Shown here: positions 6,243-13,096 of the stretch, in pieces
How the letters are laid out: each line of letters begins with the position of its first letter
Position numbering within the stretch: position 1 is the stretch's first letter
Origin: JBKGYG01 sp046546235
GTDB taxonomy: Bacteria > Bacillota > Clostridia > Lachnospirales > DSM-24629
Length of the DNA: 13,096 nucleotides
Assembly (NCBI GenBank): GCA_046546235.1
Contig: JBKGYG010000050.1
Location: forward strand, 1 to 13,096
Direction of reading: 5' to 3'
Notes under the pieces: generated by a model
Seen by the model: only the letters and a program-made list of their open reading frames with translations
Database searches by the model: none
What the model was told of the DNA's origin: nothing
Made by a program: the position numbers and the translations under genes

Positions 6243-6267
6243 ACAAAATAAATTAAGGAGTGGGAAA

Positions 6268-8652
6268 ATGGATCAATACAATGATATTGTTTATGAAAAA
6301 ACGATTGATGTAAAAAAGGATAAGGAAAGTTTTGATTGGCAAAAATTTGTTAGCGCAAACATTAAAAAAATGTTAATGGGAAGTATTAGTTTTTTAATAA
6401 GTAGATTGTTTATATACCATATAAATCCTATGGCTATAGCTTTTTACGCAATAGGGTATTTAGATAAGTCAAGTAGACTTTGGATTTTTTTAGGAACTGT
6501 TATTGGTTTTGCTACGATTCTGCCAGCTATGGATTTTATAAAGTTTTTTTTGATACTAACTTTAATGATGACAATATTTACCTATGTTGAAATAAGAGGG
6601 AAAAAACAGCTTACCTTATTTAGTAATGCTGTTATAGCAACAGCAAGTACAATCATTATCAGCTTTGCTACTATATATATGCAACAGGATATAAAATTTT
6701 GGATTTCTTTTGTTTTATTAGAAGGTATTTTAGTTTTAACTCTGACTTTTTTATATTCAAAAAGTGTAAACTACCTATTGAAGTATAATCCACATAGGGG
6801 TTTAACTAATGAACAAATGATAAGTTTTGGATTGCTAATAGCAACAATTATAGGTGGAGCAGCAAATTTACAACTAATGAATTATTCATTAAAAGAAACT
6901 ATACTTTTTTCTAGTATTTTATATTTTGGATTTCGTTTTGGCATTGGGATTGGTTCGATTGTTGGGCTTTTATCTGGATTGATATTAACAGCTCTCGGAA
7001 TGTTTGATCCTGTTCTTTGTGGAGCTTTTGGGATAATAGGTTTTACAGCAGGACTTTTTAGAGAAATTGGTAAATTAGGAAGTGCTATTGGATTTTTGTT
7101 AGGAACAATACTTTTAGGGTATTATTATTCGCCAGAGTTGTTAGAGTTTGACATGATTAAGGCACTTATTTCAAGTATTATAATTTTCTTGATAATGCCG
7201 AAACAATGGTTAGAGATAGACAGAACAGAAACTTCTAAAGCTATAGTTAGTAATGATTATTATAAAGAAAAATTGCAAAAAATAACAAGTGATAAATTAA
7301 AAAATTTCGCAAATTCTTTTCATAAACTATCTAAGACATTTACTTCTATAGCAGATAAAAGAATAGGCTTAAATCAAAAAGAAGTTAATCAAATTTTTGA
7401 TGAAGTAGCAGAAAAGGTATGTAAAAGTTGTAGTATGTGTGCTCTTTGTTGGGAAAAAGAGTTTTATGATACTTATAAGGCCTCTTTTAGCATATTAAGT
7501 GCGGCTGAAAAAAAGGGACATATACAAAATTCTGATGTACCGAAAGAGTTTGTGAATAAATGTATAAGAATAGACGATTTTGTAATGACTACAAATAGAT
7601 TGTTTGAACTTTTTAAGAATAATTTATCTTGGCATAATAAAATAGTGGAAAGCAGGGAATTAGTATCAGAACAATTAACTGGAATGGCAAATATAATTGA
7701 TAAATTTACAGATGAATTATATGCTAATATTAACACAGAAAAACAAATAGAGACAGAGATAGAGAATGAATTAAAAAATTTAAAAATAATATATAAAGAT
7801 GTAATGGTTGTAGAGAAACAAAACAAAAGAAAAGAGGTATTAATTACAATAAAAGCACCAGAACAGCATAGCATATGCTCAAAGGATATAGTGCCTGTAA
7901 TTAATAAAATATTGCATAAAAAAATGAAACTTGAAGAAGGAAGTAAATTAATCATAGAGCAAGAGTACTGTACAATTAAATTTATAGAAGAACGAGTTTT
8001 TAGATCAATGCAAGGAATTGCCCGAACTACTAAATATGGTGAAAATGTATCTGGGGATAATTTTTCTTTTTTTGATTTATCTAATGGACAAACTATATTA
8101 GCATTATCAGATGGAATGGGTGCAGGGTTAAAAGCTTGTAAAGAAAGTGAAACGGCTGTTGATTTGTTAGAACAGTTACTTGAAGCAGGATTTGACAAAC
8201 AAACAGCTATTAAAATGATCAATTCAGTCTTAGTTTTAAAATCAAATGAATATTCCTTTTCAACTTTGGATTTAACTATAATAGATATGTATACTGGATT
8301 GAGTGAGTTTATAAAAATTGGTGCGGCTTCTACATTTATCAAGAGAAAAGATGGTGTAGAAACTATAAAGTCTACATCACTACCAGTTGGCGTACTTAAT
8401 AAAGTAGATTTTGATACTTCTACAAAAAAATTATATGAAGGTGATTTTATAGTTATGGTGACTGACGGAATTGTGGATGCTGATGATAAATTGATTGATA
8501 AAGAGAAGTGGATTGAAGAAGCACTAACTAAAATTAACACTAAAAATCCACAAGAGATTGCTGATTATATACTTCAAAAATCTGTTGAAAAAACAAATAA
8601 TAATGTCAAAGATGATATGACTGTATTAGTTAGCCGGATTTGGAAGAAATAA
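6268..8652 (+). CDS. spoIIE: Stage II sporulation protein E, serine phosphatase SpoIIE
   Basis: SpoIIE dephosphorylates the anti-anti-sigma factor SpoIIAA, which frees sigma-F in the forespore; it also interacts with FtsZ at the polar septum. Residues ~28-315 form about ten membrane helices, ~316-570 are the cytoplasmic regulatory and oligomerisation region, and ~580-794 are the PP2C-type phosphatase. Metal-binding acids are present at SGDN (D597), DGMGAG (D615), TDGI (D733) and DDMT (D782, D783). In the middle region four cysteines, C385, C388, C391 and C394, are followed by Trp. The ATG at 6268 is chosen because AAGGAG (6255-6260) lies 7 bases upstream; the GTG at 6238 has no such site. The 794 residues compare with 827 in B. 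subtilis. It heads its own transcription unit behind a Spo0A-type promoter, and a small membrane-protein gene follows 15 bases later. Confidence 0.97.
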   Translation: MDQYNDIVYEKTIDVKKDKESFDWQKFVSANIKKMLMGSISFLISRLFIYHINPMAIAFYAIGYLDKSSRLWIFLGTVIGFATILPAMDFIKFFLILTLMMTIFTYVEIRGKKQLTLFSNAVIATASTIIISFATIYMQQDIKFWISFVLLEGILVLTLTFLYSKSVNYLLKYNPHRGLTNEQMISFGLLIATIIGGAANLQLMNYSLKETILFSSILYFGFRFGIGIGSIVGLLSGLILTALGMFDPVLCGAFGIIGFTAGLFREIGKLGSAIGFLLGTILLGYYYSPELLEFDMIKALISSIIIFLIMPKQWLEIDRTETSKAIVSNDYYKEKLQKITSDKLKNFANSFHKLSKTFTSIADKRIGLNQKEVNQIFDEVAEKVCKSCSMCALCWEKEFYDTYKASFSILSAAEKKGHIQNSDVPKEFVNKCIRIDDFVMTTNRLFELFKNNLSWHNKIVESRELVSEQLTGMANIIDKFTDELYANINTEKQIETEIENELKNLKIIYKDVMVVEKQNKRKEVLITIKAPEQHSICSKDIVPVINKILHKKMKLEEGSKLIIEQEYCTIKFIEERVFRSMQGIARTTKYGENVSGDNFSFFDLSNGQTILALSDGMGAGLKACKESETAVDLLEQLLEAGFDKQTAIKMINSVLVLKSNEYSFSTLDLTIIDMYTGLSEFIKIGAASTFIKRKDGVETIKSTSLPVGVLNKVDFDTSTKKLYEGDFIVMVTDGIVDADDKLIDKEKWIEEALTKINTKNPQEIADYILQKSVEKTNNNVKDDMTVLVSRIWKK

Positions 8653-8667
8653 TTGGAGGTAGTATCT

Positions 8668-8844
8668 GTGGACGAAACAAAAAAAAATATTGTAAATGAA
8701 GCAGAAAAAATACTTAAGAAATATGAAAAGCAACAGAAGAGAAGGGAAAAATATATAATTGATAGCAAGAATAGATTTGTATTATTTATGTGTCTTTGTC
8801 TTAGTATCATATTACTAGGTTGTTTAATTTACCAAGTTTTATAA
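8668..8844 (+). CDS. Small single-pass membrane protein of unknown function
   Basis: I do not recognise this 58-residue protein. Its first ~40 residues are charged and helical (VNEAEKILKKYEKQQKRREK), likely a short coiled coil. A hydrophobic helix of about 18 residues (FVLFMCLCLSIILLGCLIYQ) ends three residues before the stop, so it looks tail-anchored or N-in. The GTG at 8668 has GGAGG (8655-8659) 8 bases upstream. The gap to spoIIE is 15 bases and no terminator intervenes, so it is probably transcribed with spoIIE; a hairpin terminator follows. In Bacillus, yabS and yabT (a VWA protein and a kinase) lie between spoIIE and tilS; this protein resembles neither. Coding status rests on the start site, spacing and membrane-helix pattern. 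A weak general likeness to septum-initiator-type small proteins cannot be judged by eye. Confidence 0.72.
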   Translation: MDETKKNIVNEAEKILKKYEKQQKRREKYIIDSKNRFVLFMCLCLSIILLGCLIYQVL

Positions 8845-8854
8845 AAAATGATAT

Positions 8855-8889
8855 AATAGTAGTAACAAACAAAGTTACTACTATTTTCT
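8855..8889 (+). terminator. Terminator-like hairpin after the spoIIE unit
   Basis: A 12-bp perfect stem AATAGTAGTAAC (8855-8866) with GTTACTACTATT (8874-8885) and a seven-base loop is followed by TTTCTA. The T tail is short, so termination may be partial. It starts 10 bases after the small gene. Confidence 0.75.
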
Positions 8890-9010
8890 ATGTAAAAAAC
8901 AATTCTCTTGAAAAGCAACTTGATTTCTCAATAGTTTTAGTATATCCTAAATAAGAATTACTTAGTAGATTAGATGATGTAGAGGACGATTCTACAAAAG
9001 AAGGGTTTTT

Positions 9011-10429
9011 ATGGAGCAAAAAGCATATGAATATATTATAAAAAACAAACTTATTAATAAGAATGATACAATTGTAATAGGAGTCTCAGGTGGAGCTGAT
9101 TCTGTTTGTTTGCTTTATATATTATGGAAATTAAGAAAAAGAATAGAATTCGACTTGATAGCTGTTCACATTAACCATGGTATGAGGGGTGACGAGGCAG
9201 ACGATGATGCAAATTATGTCAAAACACTATGTGAGAATCTTGCTATATCATGCCATTTTTTTTCTTTTGATATAAAAAAAGAAGCTAAAGATCAAAAAGT
9301 GTCATTAGAAGAAATAGGTCGTATTATTAGATATAAATGTATGAAGAAAATTGCTCATAAGTACAAAAATGGGAAAATTGCTGTAGCACATCAAATGAAT
9401 GATCAAGCAGAAACAATAATAATGAATCTTGTAAGAGGAACCGGGCTAAACGGATTACTAGGGATGTCGCCAAAACGAGATAGAATAATAAGACCTTTAT
9501 TGGAATGTAAGAGGGAAGAGATAGAAAAGTATCTTGAGATGAATAACTTAAAATATCGACAGGATAGTTCTAATTTTGAAGATGTATATACAAGAAATAA
9601 AATTCGCTTAAATATATTGCCTTATATTGAAGATAATATAAATGAGAAAGTAATAGATCATATACACCAAACTAGTGAACACTTAAAACTAGAAAATGAT
9701 TTTATAAATCAAGTATCTACTAGTGCTTTTGAAGAAATGGTTGCGATAGAAGATAATAGGATTAGCTTAAATATAGATAAGTTTAATAAATTGCATAAAG
9801 CTATACAAAAAAGAATAATAAGAAAGATAATCTATAATCTCATTAATCATCTAAAAAATATAGAAAGTGTTCATATAGAACAAATTATTGAATTAGCATT
9901 AAAACAAGTTGGGAAGAAGGTACATTTACCTAATAATATAATTATTAAAAGATGCTATGATAGATTAGTATTTACTATAGGTATAATTGAAAACCCTAGC
10001 AAGATAGAAAAAAAGCATATAATAGATATACCTTCACAGGTATACATAAAGTCTTTTAATATTACAATTAAAACAAGTTTTATAGAATTAGAAAAAGGAA
10101 AGATAATTCCCAAAAAAATCTATACTAAATGGTTTGATTATGATAAAATAAAAAGTGCTTTATATGTAAGGAAAAGAAAACCAGGAGACTATATTTATCT
10201 CAATAACGTAGGAAAAAAGAAAATAAAAGATTTTTTTATTGATATAAAAGTTCCTAAAGAAGAAAGAGATAGTATTCCTCTATTAGCTTGTGAAAAGCAT
10301 ATTATATGGATTATAGGATATAGAATAAGTGAAGTATATAAAGTGACTGAAGATACAAAAAGAGTTCTTATAGTTGAAATTGAAGAAGGAGGAAATGATG
10401 CAAGAGATAAAGACATTAATAACAGTTGA
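9011..10429 (+). CDS. tilS: tRNA(Ile)-lysidine synthase TilS
   Basis: TilS uses ATP to attach lysine to the wobble cytidine of the tRNA(Ile) that reads AUA, changing both its amino-acid identity and its codon choice. The enzyme is essential in most bacteria. The PP-loop ATP-binding motif is SGGADS (residues 26-31). It is followed by HINHGMRGDEADDDA, HQMNDQAETIIMNLVRGTGL and the tRNA-recognition block RNKIRLNILP. The C-terminal TilS domains end with VRKRKPGDYI and KIKDFFIDIKVP. The 472 residues match the Gram-positive type. The ATG at 9011 follows AAGAAGGG (to 9004). A 6-bp hairpin (8978-8996, TGTAGA with TCTACA) lies just before that site, and its effect is unknown. The AT-rich genome uses AUA codons heavily, in keeping with need for this enzyme. 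The 3' end overlaps hpt, which suggests coupled translation. Confidence 0.97.
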   Translation: MEQKAYEYIIKNKLINKNDTIVIGVSGGADSVCLLYILWKLRKRIEFDLIAVHINHGMRGDEADDDANYVKTLCENLAISCHFFSFDIKKEAKDQKVSLEEIGRIIRYKCMKKIAHKYKNGKIAVAHQMNDQAETIIMNLVRGTGLNGLLGMSPKRDRIIRPLLECKREEIEKYLEMNNLKYRQDSSNFEDVYTRNKIRLNILPYIEDNINEKVIDHIHQTSEHLKLENDFINQVSTSAFEEMVAIEDNRISLNIDKFNKLHKAIQKRIIRKIIYNLINHLKNIESVHIEQIIELALKQVGKKVHLPNNIIIKRCYDRLVFTIGIIENPSKIEKKHIIDIPSQVYIKSFNITIKTSFIELEKGKIIPKKIYTKWFDYDKIKSALYVRKRKPGDYIYLNNVGKKKIKDFFIDIKVPKEERDSIPLLACEKHIIWIIGYRISEVYKVTEDTKRVLIVEIEEGGNDARDKDINNS

Positions 10430-10919
10430 AGAAATTAAAGAACGAATTAGAAAAATAGCAAAAGAAATAACAAAAGAATACAAAGGGACTACTTTACATC
10501 TTATATGTGTGTTAAAGGGTGGAGTAATTTTTATGTGTGAACTTGCAAAAGAAATAAAAGATGTTCCTGTTACTTTAGATTTTATGGCTATATCAAGTTA
10601 TGGAAGCGGAAAAGTTAGTAGTGGGATAGTAAAAATAGTTAAAGACTTAGATGAACCAATAGAAGATAAGAATCTCTTAATTGTTGAAGATATAATAGAT
10701 TCTGGAAGAACATTGAATTACCTAATACAAATGTTAAAAGAGAGAAAACCTAAAAGCATGAAAGTTTGTACATTGTTGGATAAGCCAGAACGTAGAGTGG
10801 TAGAAGTTAATGTAGATTATGTTGGCTTTGAGATACCTGATAAATACGTTGTAGGATATGGATTGGATTTTGATCAAAAATATAGAAATCTTCCATATGT
10901 AGGTTATATTGAAGAATAA
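10398..10919 (+). CDS. hpt: Hypoxanthine phosphoribosyltransferase
   Basis: This enzyme salvages hypoxanthine (and often guanine) by joining it to PRPP, giving IMP or GMP. The 173-residue protein has the full family pattern: LICVLKGGVIFMCELA (the PPi loop), the flexible catalytic loop SSYGSG (residues 66-71), and the PRPP-binding motif VEDIIDSGRTL (96-106, with the conserved E97-D98 pair). The purine-binding end is VGYGLDFDQKYRNLPYVG. Two adjacent ATG codons (10395 and 10398) follow AAGGAGG (10386-10392). I use the second, which has the better spacing of 5 bases. The first 32 bases overlap tilS in another frame, so translation is probably coupled. The order tilS-hpt-ftsH is conserved from Bacillus to Clostridia, and in Bacillus HprT has also been linked to control of ftsH. 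Confidence 0.97.
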   Translation: MQEIKTLITVEEIKERIRKIAKEITKEYKGTTLHLICVLKGGVIFMCELAKEIKDVPVTLDFMAISSYGSGKVSSGIVKIVKDLDEPIEDKNLLIVEDIIDSGRTLNYLIQMLKERKPKSMKVCTLLDKPERRVVEVNVDYVGFEIPDKYVVGYGLDFDQKYRNLPYVGYIEE

Positions 10920-10983
10920 ATATTGTATTGAAGAAAAAATTGTGTTATCTTTTTAGATAAGTGCTCGAGAGGAGGAAAAGGGT

Positions 10984-12831
10984 TTGAGAAGAAAATTTGG
11001 AGGACTTAGTTTTTATGTGCTATTATTATTAGTTTTATTATTAGCTGTTTTTATAACAAATAGGAATTTTCATAATGAAGAAAAGACATATGGGTATAAT
11101 GAATTTTTGGTGGATTTAAATGAAGATAAAGTTGAAAGCATAGAAATTTATCAAAATGCAGAGATTCCAACAGGTAGGATAGAAGTCGATTTAAAAGACG
11201 ATTCAACTGTAGAATTTTATGTAGCTGATACTAATCAAATTGAATTAGATGTAAGGGATTATGGGATATCTCGTATAACCCATGATGTAAGTAGACCAAG
11301 TTGGTTATTATCATTGTTACCATCAATTATTGCCCTTGGAGTTGTTATATTTTTATTCTTTTTTATTATGAATCAAGCTCAAGGTGGAGGCGGTGGTAGC
11401 CGTGTTATGAACTTTGGGAAAAGTCGAGCTAAGATGGTAGTTGACGATAAAAAACGTATTACCTTTAAAAACGTAGCAGGTTTGGATGAGGAAAAAGAAG
11501 AGTTGGAAGAATTAGTAGAGTTTCTAAAAAGTCCAAGAAAATTTGTGGAGCTTGGAGCTAGAATACCTAAAGGAGTTCTATTGGTTGGGCCTCCGGGAAC
11601 AGGTAAAACTTTGCTTGCAAAAGCAGTAGCTGGTGAAGCAGGAGTGCCGTTCTTTAGTATATCTGGTTCAGACTTTGTAGAAATGTTTGTTGGAGTTGGA
11701 GCATCAAGGGTAAGAGATTTATTTGAACAATCAAAGAAAAACTCACCTTGTATTGTATTTATCGACGAAATTGATGCTGTTGGACGTAAAAGAGGTGCTG
11801 GTTTAGGTGGTGGACATGATGAAAGGGAACAAACACTTAACCAATTACTTGTAGAAATGGACGGGTTTGGAATAAACGAAGGTGTTATCGTAGTAGCAGC
11901 TACGAACCGTGTTGATATTTTAGACCCAGCATTATTACGTCCTGGACGTTTCGATAGAAAAGTTTCTGTCGGAAGGCCTGATGTCAAAGGTCGTGAAGAA
12001 ATATTAAAAGTTCATGCAAAAGGAAAACCATTATCAGATGATGTGGACTTTAAAGTTATAGCAAGGACAACTGCTGGATTTACTGGAGCAGATTTGGAAA
12101 ACCTTTTAAATGAAGCAGCAATATATGCTGCAAGAGAGGATAAAAAAGTTATAGAACAAGTCGATATTCAGAATGCATTTATAAAAGTTGGGATTGGAAC
12201 AGAAAAGAAAAGCAGAGTTATTACTCAAAAAGAGAAAAGAATTACTGCTTATCATGAATCTGGGCACGCAATTATGCATGAGATTTTAAAAGAAATAGAA
12301 CCAGTTCATAGTATATCAATTATACCAACAGGATTTGCTGGAGGTTATACTATGAAATTACCAGAAGATGATCCTATGTACTATTCTAAGAAGAAAATGG
12401 AGCAAGAAATCATTAGCTTACTTGGTGGTAGAGCGGCTGAAAAAGTTGTTTTAGATGATATAACAACAGGTGCATCAAATGATATAGAAAGAGCAACTAA
12501 GATAGCAAGAGGTATGGTTACTAGATTTGGTATGTCAGATGTATTAGGACCAATTCAGTTTGGTGATGATAATGAAGAAGTATTTATTGGACGGGATTGG
12601 GGGCATACTCGTAACTATGGAGAAAATATAGCAGGACTTATTGATAGTGAGATTAAACGAATTATAGATACTGCTTATCAAGAAGCCATTAGATATCTTA
12701 ATGAGAATATGGACGTGCTTCATAAAACAACAGAATTATTATTAGAAAAAGAAAAGATCAGTGGAGATGAATTTAGAGAAATATTTAAAGAATATTCTAG
12801 TTCAACAGATATAGACAATACAGAGGAATAA
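10984..12831 (+). CDS. ftsH: ATP-dependent zinc metalloprotease FtsH
   Basis: FtsH is a membrane-anchored AAA+ protease, a hexamer that extracts and degrades damaged membrane proteins and some regulators; in Bacillus it is also needed for sporulation. Two membrane helices (about 8-25 and 107-129) flank an extracytoplasmic domain. A glycine linker leads into the AAA domain with Walker A GPPGTGKT (202-209), Walker B IDEID (260-264), and the second region of homology, with Arg fingers R319 and R322. The peptidase has the zinc motif HESGH (424-428) and the probable third ligand D500 in GASNDIERAT. At 615 residues it has normal length. The start is a TTG at 10984, placed 8 bases after AGGAGG (10970-10975); no ATG fits better. 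Only 64 bases separate it from hpt, without a strong terminator, so the three genes may share a transcript. Confidence 0.98.
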   Translation: MRRKFGGLSFYVLLLLVLLLAVFITNRNFHNEEKTYGYNEFLVDLNEDKVESIEIYQNAEIPTGRIEVDLKDDSTVEFYVADTNQIELDVRDYGISRITHDVSRPSWLLSLLPSIIALGVVIFLFFFIMNQAQGGGGGSRVMNFGKSRAKMVVDDKKRITFKNVAGLDEEKEELEELVEFLKSPRKFVELGARIPKGVLLVGPPGTGKTLLAKAVAGEAGVPFFSISGSDFVEMFVGVGASRVRDLFEQSKKNSPCIVFIDEIDAVGRKRGAGLGGGHDEREQTLNQLLVEMDGFGINEGVIVVAATNRVDILDPALLRPGRFDRKVSVGRPDVKGREEILKVHAKGKPLSDDVDFKVIARTTAGFTGADLENLLNEAAIYAAREDKKVIEQVDIQNAFIKVGIGTEKKSRVITQKEKRITAYHESGHAIMHEILKEIEPVHSISIIPTGFAGGYTMKLPEDDPMYYSKKKMEQEIISLLGGRAAEKVVLDDITTGASNDIERATKIARGMVTRFGMSDVLGPIQFGDDNEEVFIGRDWGHTRNYGENIAGLIDSEIKRIIDTAYQEAIRYLNENMDVLHKTTELLLEKEKISGDEFREIFKEYSSSTDIDNTEE

Positions 12832-12839
12832 AGCTAACG

Positions 12840-12870
12840 AGGTGGGGTAGATACCCCCCTTTTATTTTTA
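12840..12870 (+). terminator. Intrinsic terminator after ftsH
   Basis: GGTGGGGT (12841-12848, one T bulged) pairs with ACCCCCC (12853-12859) around AGAT and is followed by a T-rich tail. It begins 9 bases after the ftsH stop codon. Confidence 0.85.
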
Positions 12871-12943
12871 TATAAAGGAAGCCCTTTTTTTCAGATAATT
12901 GCCACTTAAAACATGTACCAATTGTACAACACATGAATTTTTT

Positions 12944-12967
12944 GTAGGGGCGTATCACGATGCGCCC
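12944..12967 (+). repeat. REP-like hairpin element, copy C
   Basis: GTAG (12944-12947) is followed by the same stem and loop as copies A and B: arms at 12948-12955 and 12960-12967, loop CACG. The hairpin core is identical to the copies about 10.8 kb away, while the T tail is shorter here (TTTTC). Confidence 0.8.
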
Positions 12968-13050
12968 ATTTTCTTAAAATCAGGAAAGCTATACTTTTCA
13001 GATGATTGGCACTTAAAACATGTACCAATTGTACAACACACGAATTTTTT

Positions 13051-13074
13051 GTAGGGGCGTATCACGATGCGCCC
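13051..13074 (+). repeat. REP-like hairpin element, copy D
   Basis: This core is identical to copy C, 107 bp downstream: GTAG at 13051-13054 and arms at 13055-13062 and 13067-13074. All four copies in the window point the same way and all lie downstream of a gene's terminator. Confidence 0.8.
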
Positions 13075-13096
13075 ATTTTCTTAAAATCAGGAAAGC

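Larger units (their letters stand above)
12874..13096 (+). repeat. 107-bp tandem repeat carrying the REP-like element (cut by window end)
   Basis: Corresponding points recur every 107 bp: GTAG at 12944 and 13051, the CAGAT(A/G)ATT block at 12892 and 12999, and CAGGAAAGC at 12981 and 13088. Each unit consists of a poly-T stretch, the AT-rich hairpin block with ACTTAAAACATGTACCAATT, a short linker, and the GTAG hairpin with its tail. The last bases of the window start a third unit, so the array may continue. The same two-part unit, more diverged, is found at 2126-2300. No coding sequence lies here. Confidence 0.85.

Noticed and set aside
6238..6267. Longer spoIIE reading from a GTG at 6238
   Set aside because: The GTG has no ribosome-binding site and lies in the leader hairpin, while the ATG at 6268 has AAGGAG at the right distance and starts a family-like N terminus.
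7473..8540. A 355-codon open frame on the minus strand inside spoIIE
   Set aside because: It is antisense to the conserved SpoIIE regulatory and phosphatase region, is rich in Ser, Ile and Leu as expected from reverse reading of AT-rich coding DNA, and matches no family I know.
8852..8857. Perfect TATAAT before tilS
   Set aside because: No -35 box lies at a usable distance upstream, and the site runs into the stem of the terminator-like hairpin, which explains the sequence.
11379..11987. A 202-codon open frame on the minus strand inside ftsH
   Set aside because: It mirrors the highly conserved AAA domain of ftsH and its composition (Ser, Pro, Thr runs) is that of a shadow frame.

Overview
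The window comes from an AT-rich, endospore-forming member of the Clostridia (Firmicutes/Bacillota). Four kinds of evidence support this: five sporulation genes (spoVT, yabP, yabQ, spoIIE and their neighbours), strong Gram-positive Shine-Dalgarno sites, intrinsic terminators after many genes, and a gene order matching the well-known mfd-to-ftsH region of spore formers. I cannot name a genus from sequence alone.

Layout, all on the + strand. (1) 1-867 is the 3' end of mfd (transcription-repair coupling), followed by a PrsA/SurA-type parvulin lipoprotein (945-2069) and a terminator. (2) 2126-2372 is a gene-free stretch with two GTAG-headed, REP-like hairpins. (3) spoVT (2446-2994) sits behind a sequence that fits the sigma-G promoter consensus. 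(4) mazG, hup, rqcP, yabP, yabQ and divIC (3168-6031) combine nucleotide-pool cleaning, nucleoid packaging, ribosome quality control, spore formation and septum assembly. (5) spoIIE (6268-8652) is preceded by a promoter with consensus -35 and -10 boxes held 21 bp apart, the layout of Spo0A-activated promoters. A 58-codon membrane-protein gene of unknown function follows it closely. (6) tilS, hpt and ftsH (9011-12831) form the conserved tRNA-lysidine/purine-salvage/membrane-protease group, with tilS and hpt overlapping. (7) 12874-13096 is a second cluster of the same REP-like element, here as a 107-bp tandem repeat that runs off the window.

The genes work together mainly in sporulation and growth. 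Spo0A probably turns on spoIIE, whose phosphatase activates sigma-F and which also acts at the polar septum. DivIC belongs to the division machinery. YabP and YabQ act in the mother cell, and SpoVT adjusts late forespore expression under sigma-G.

I see no undescribed defence or biosynthetic system, no CRISPR array, and no tRNA or rRNA gene. The least explained items are the two-hairpin REP-like repeat, the small membrane protein after spoIIE, the CxxCxxCxxC cluster in SpoIIE, and a tandem duplication next to the lipobox of the foldase.
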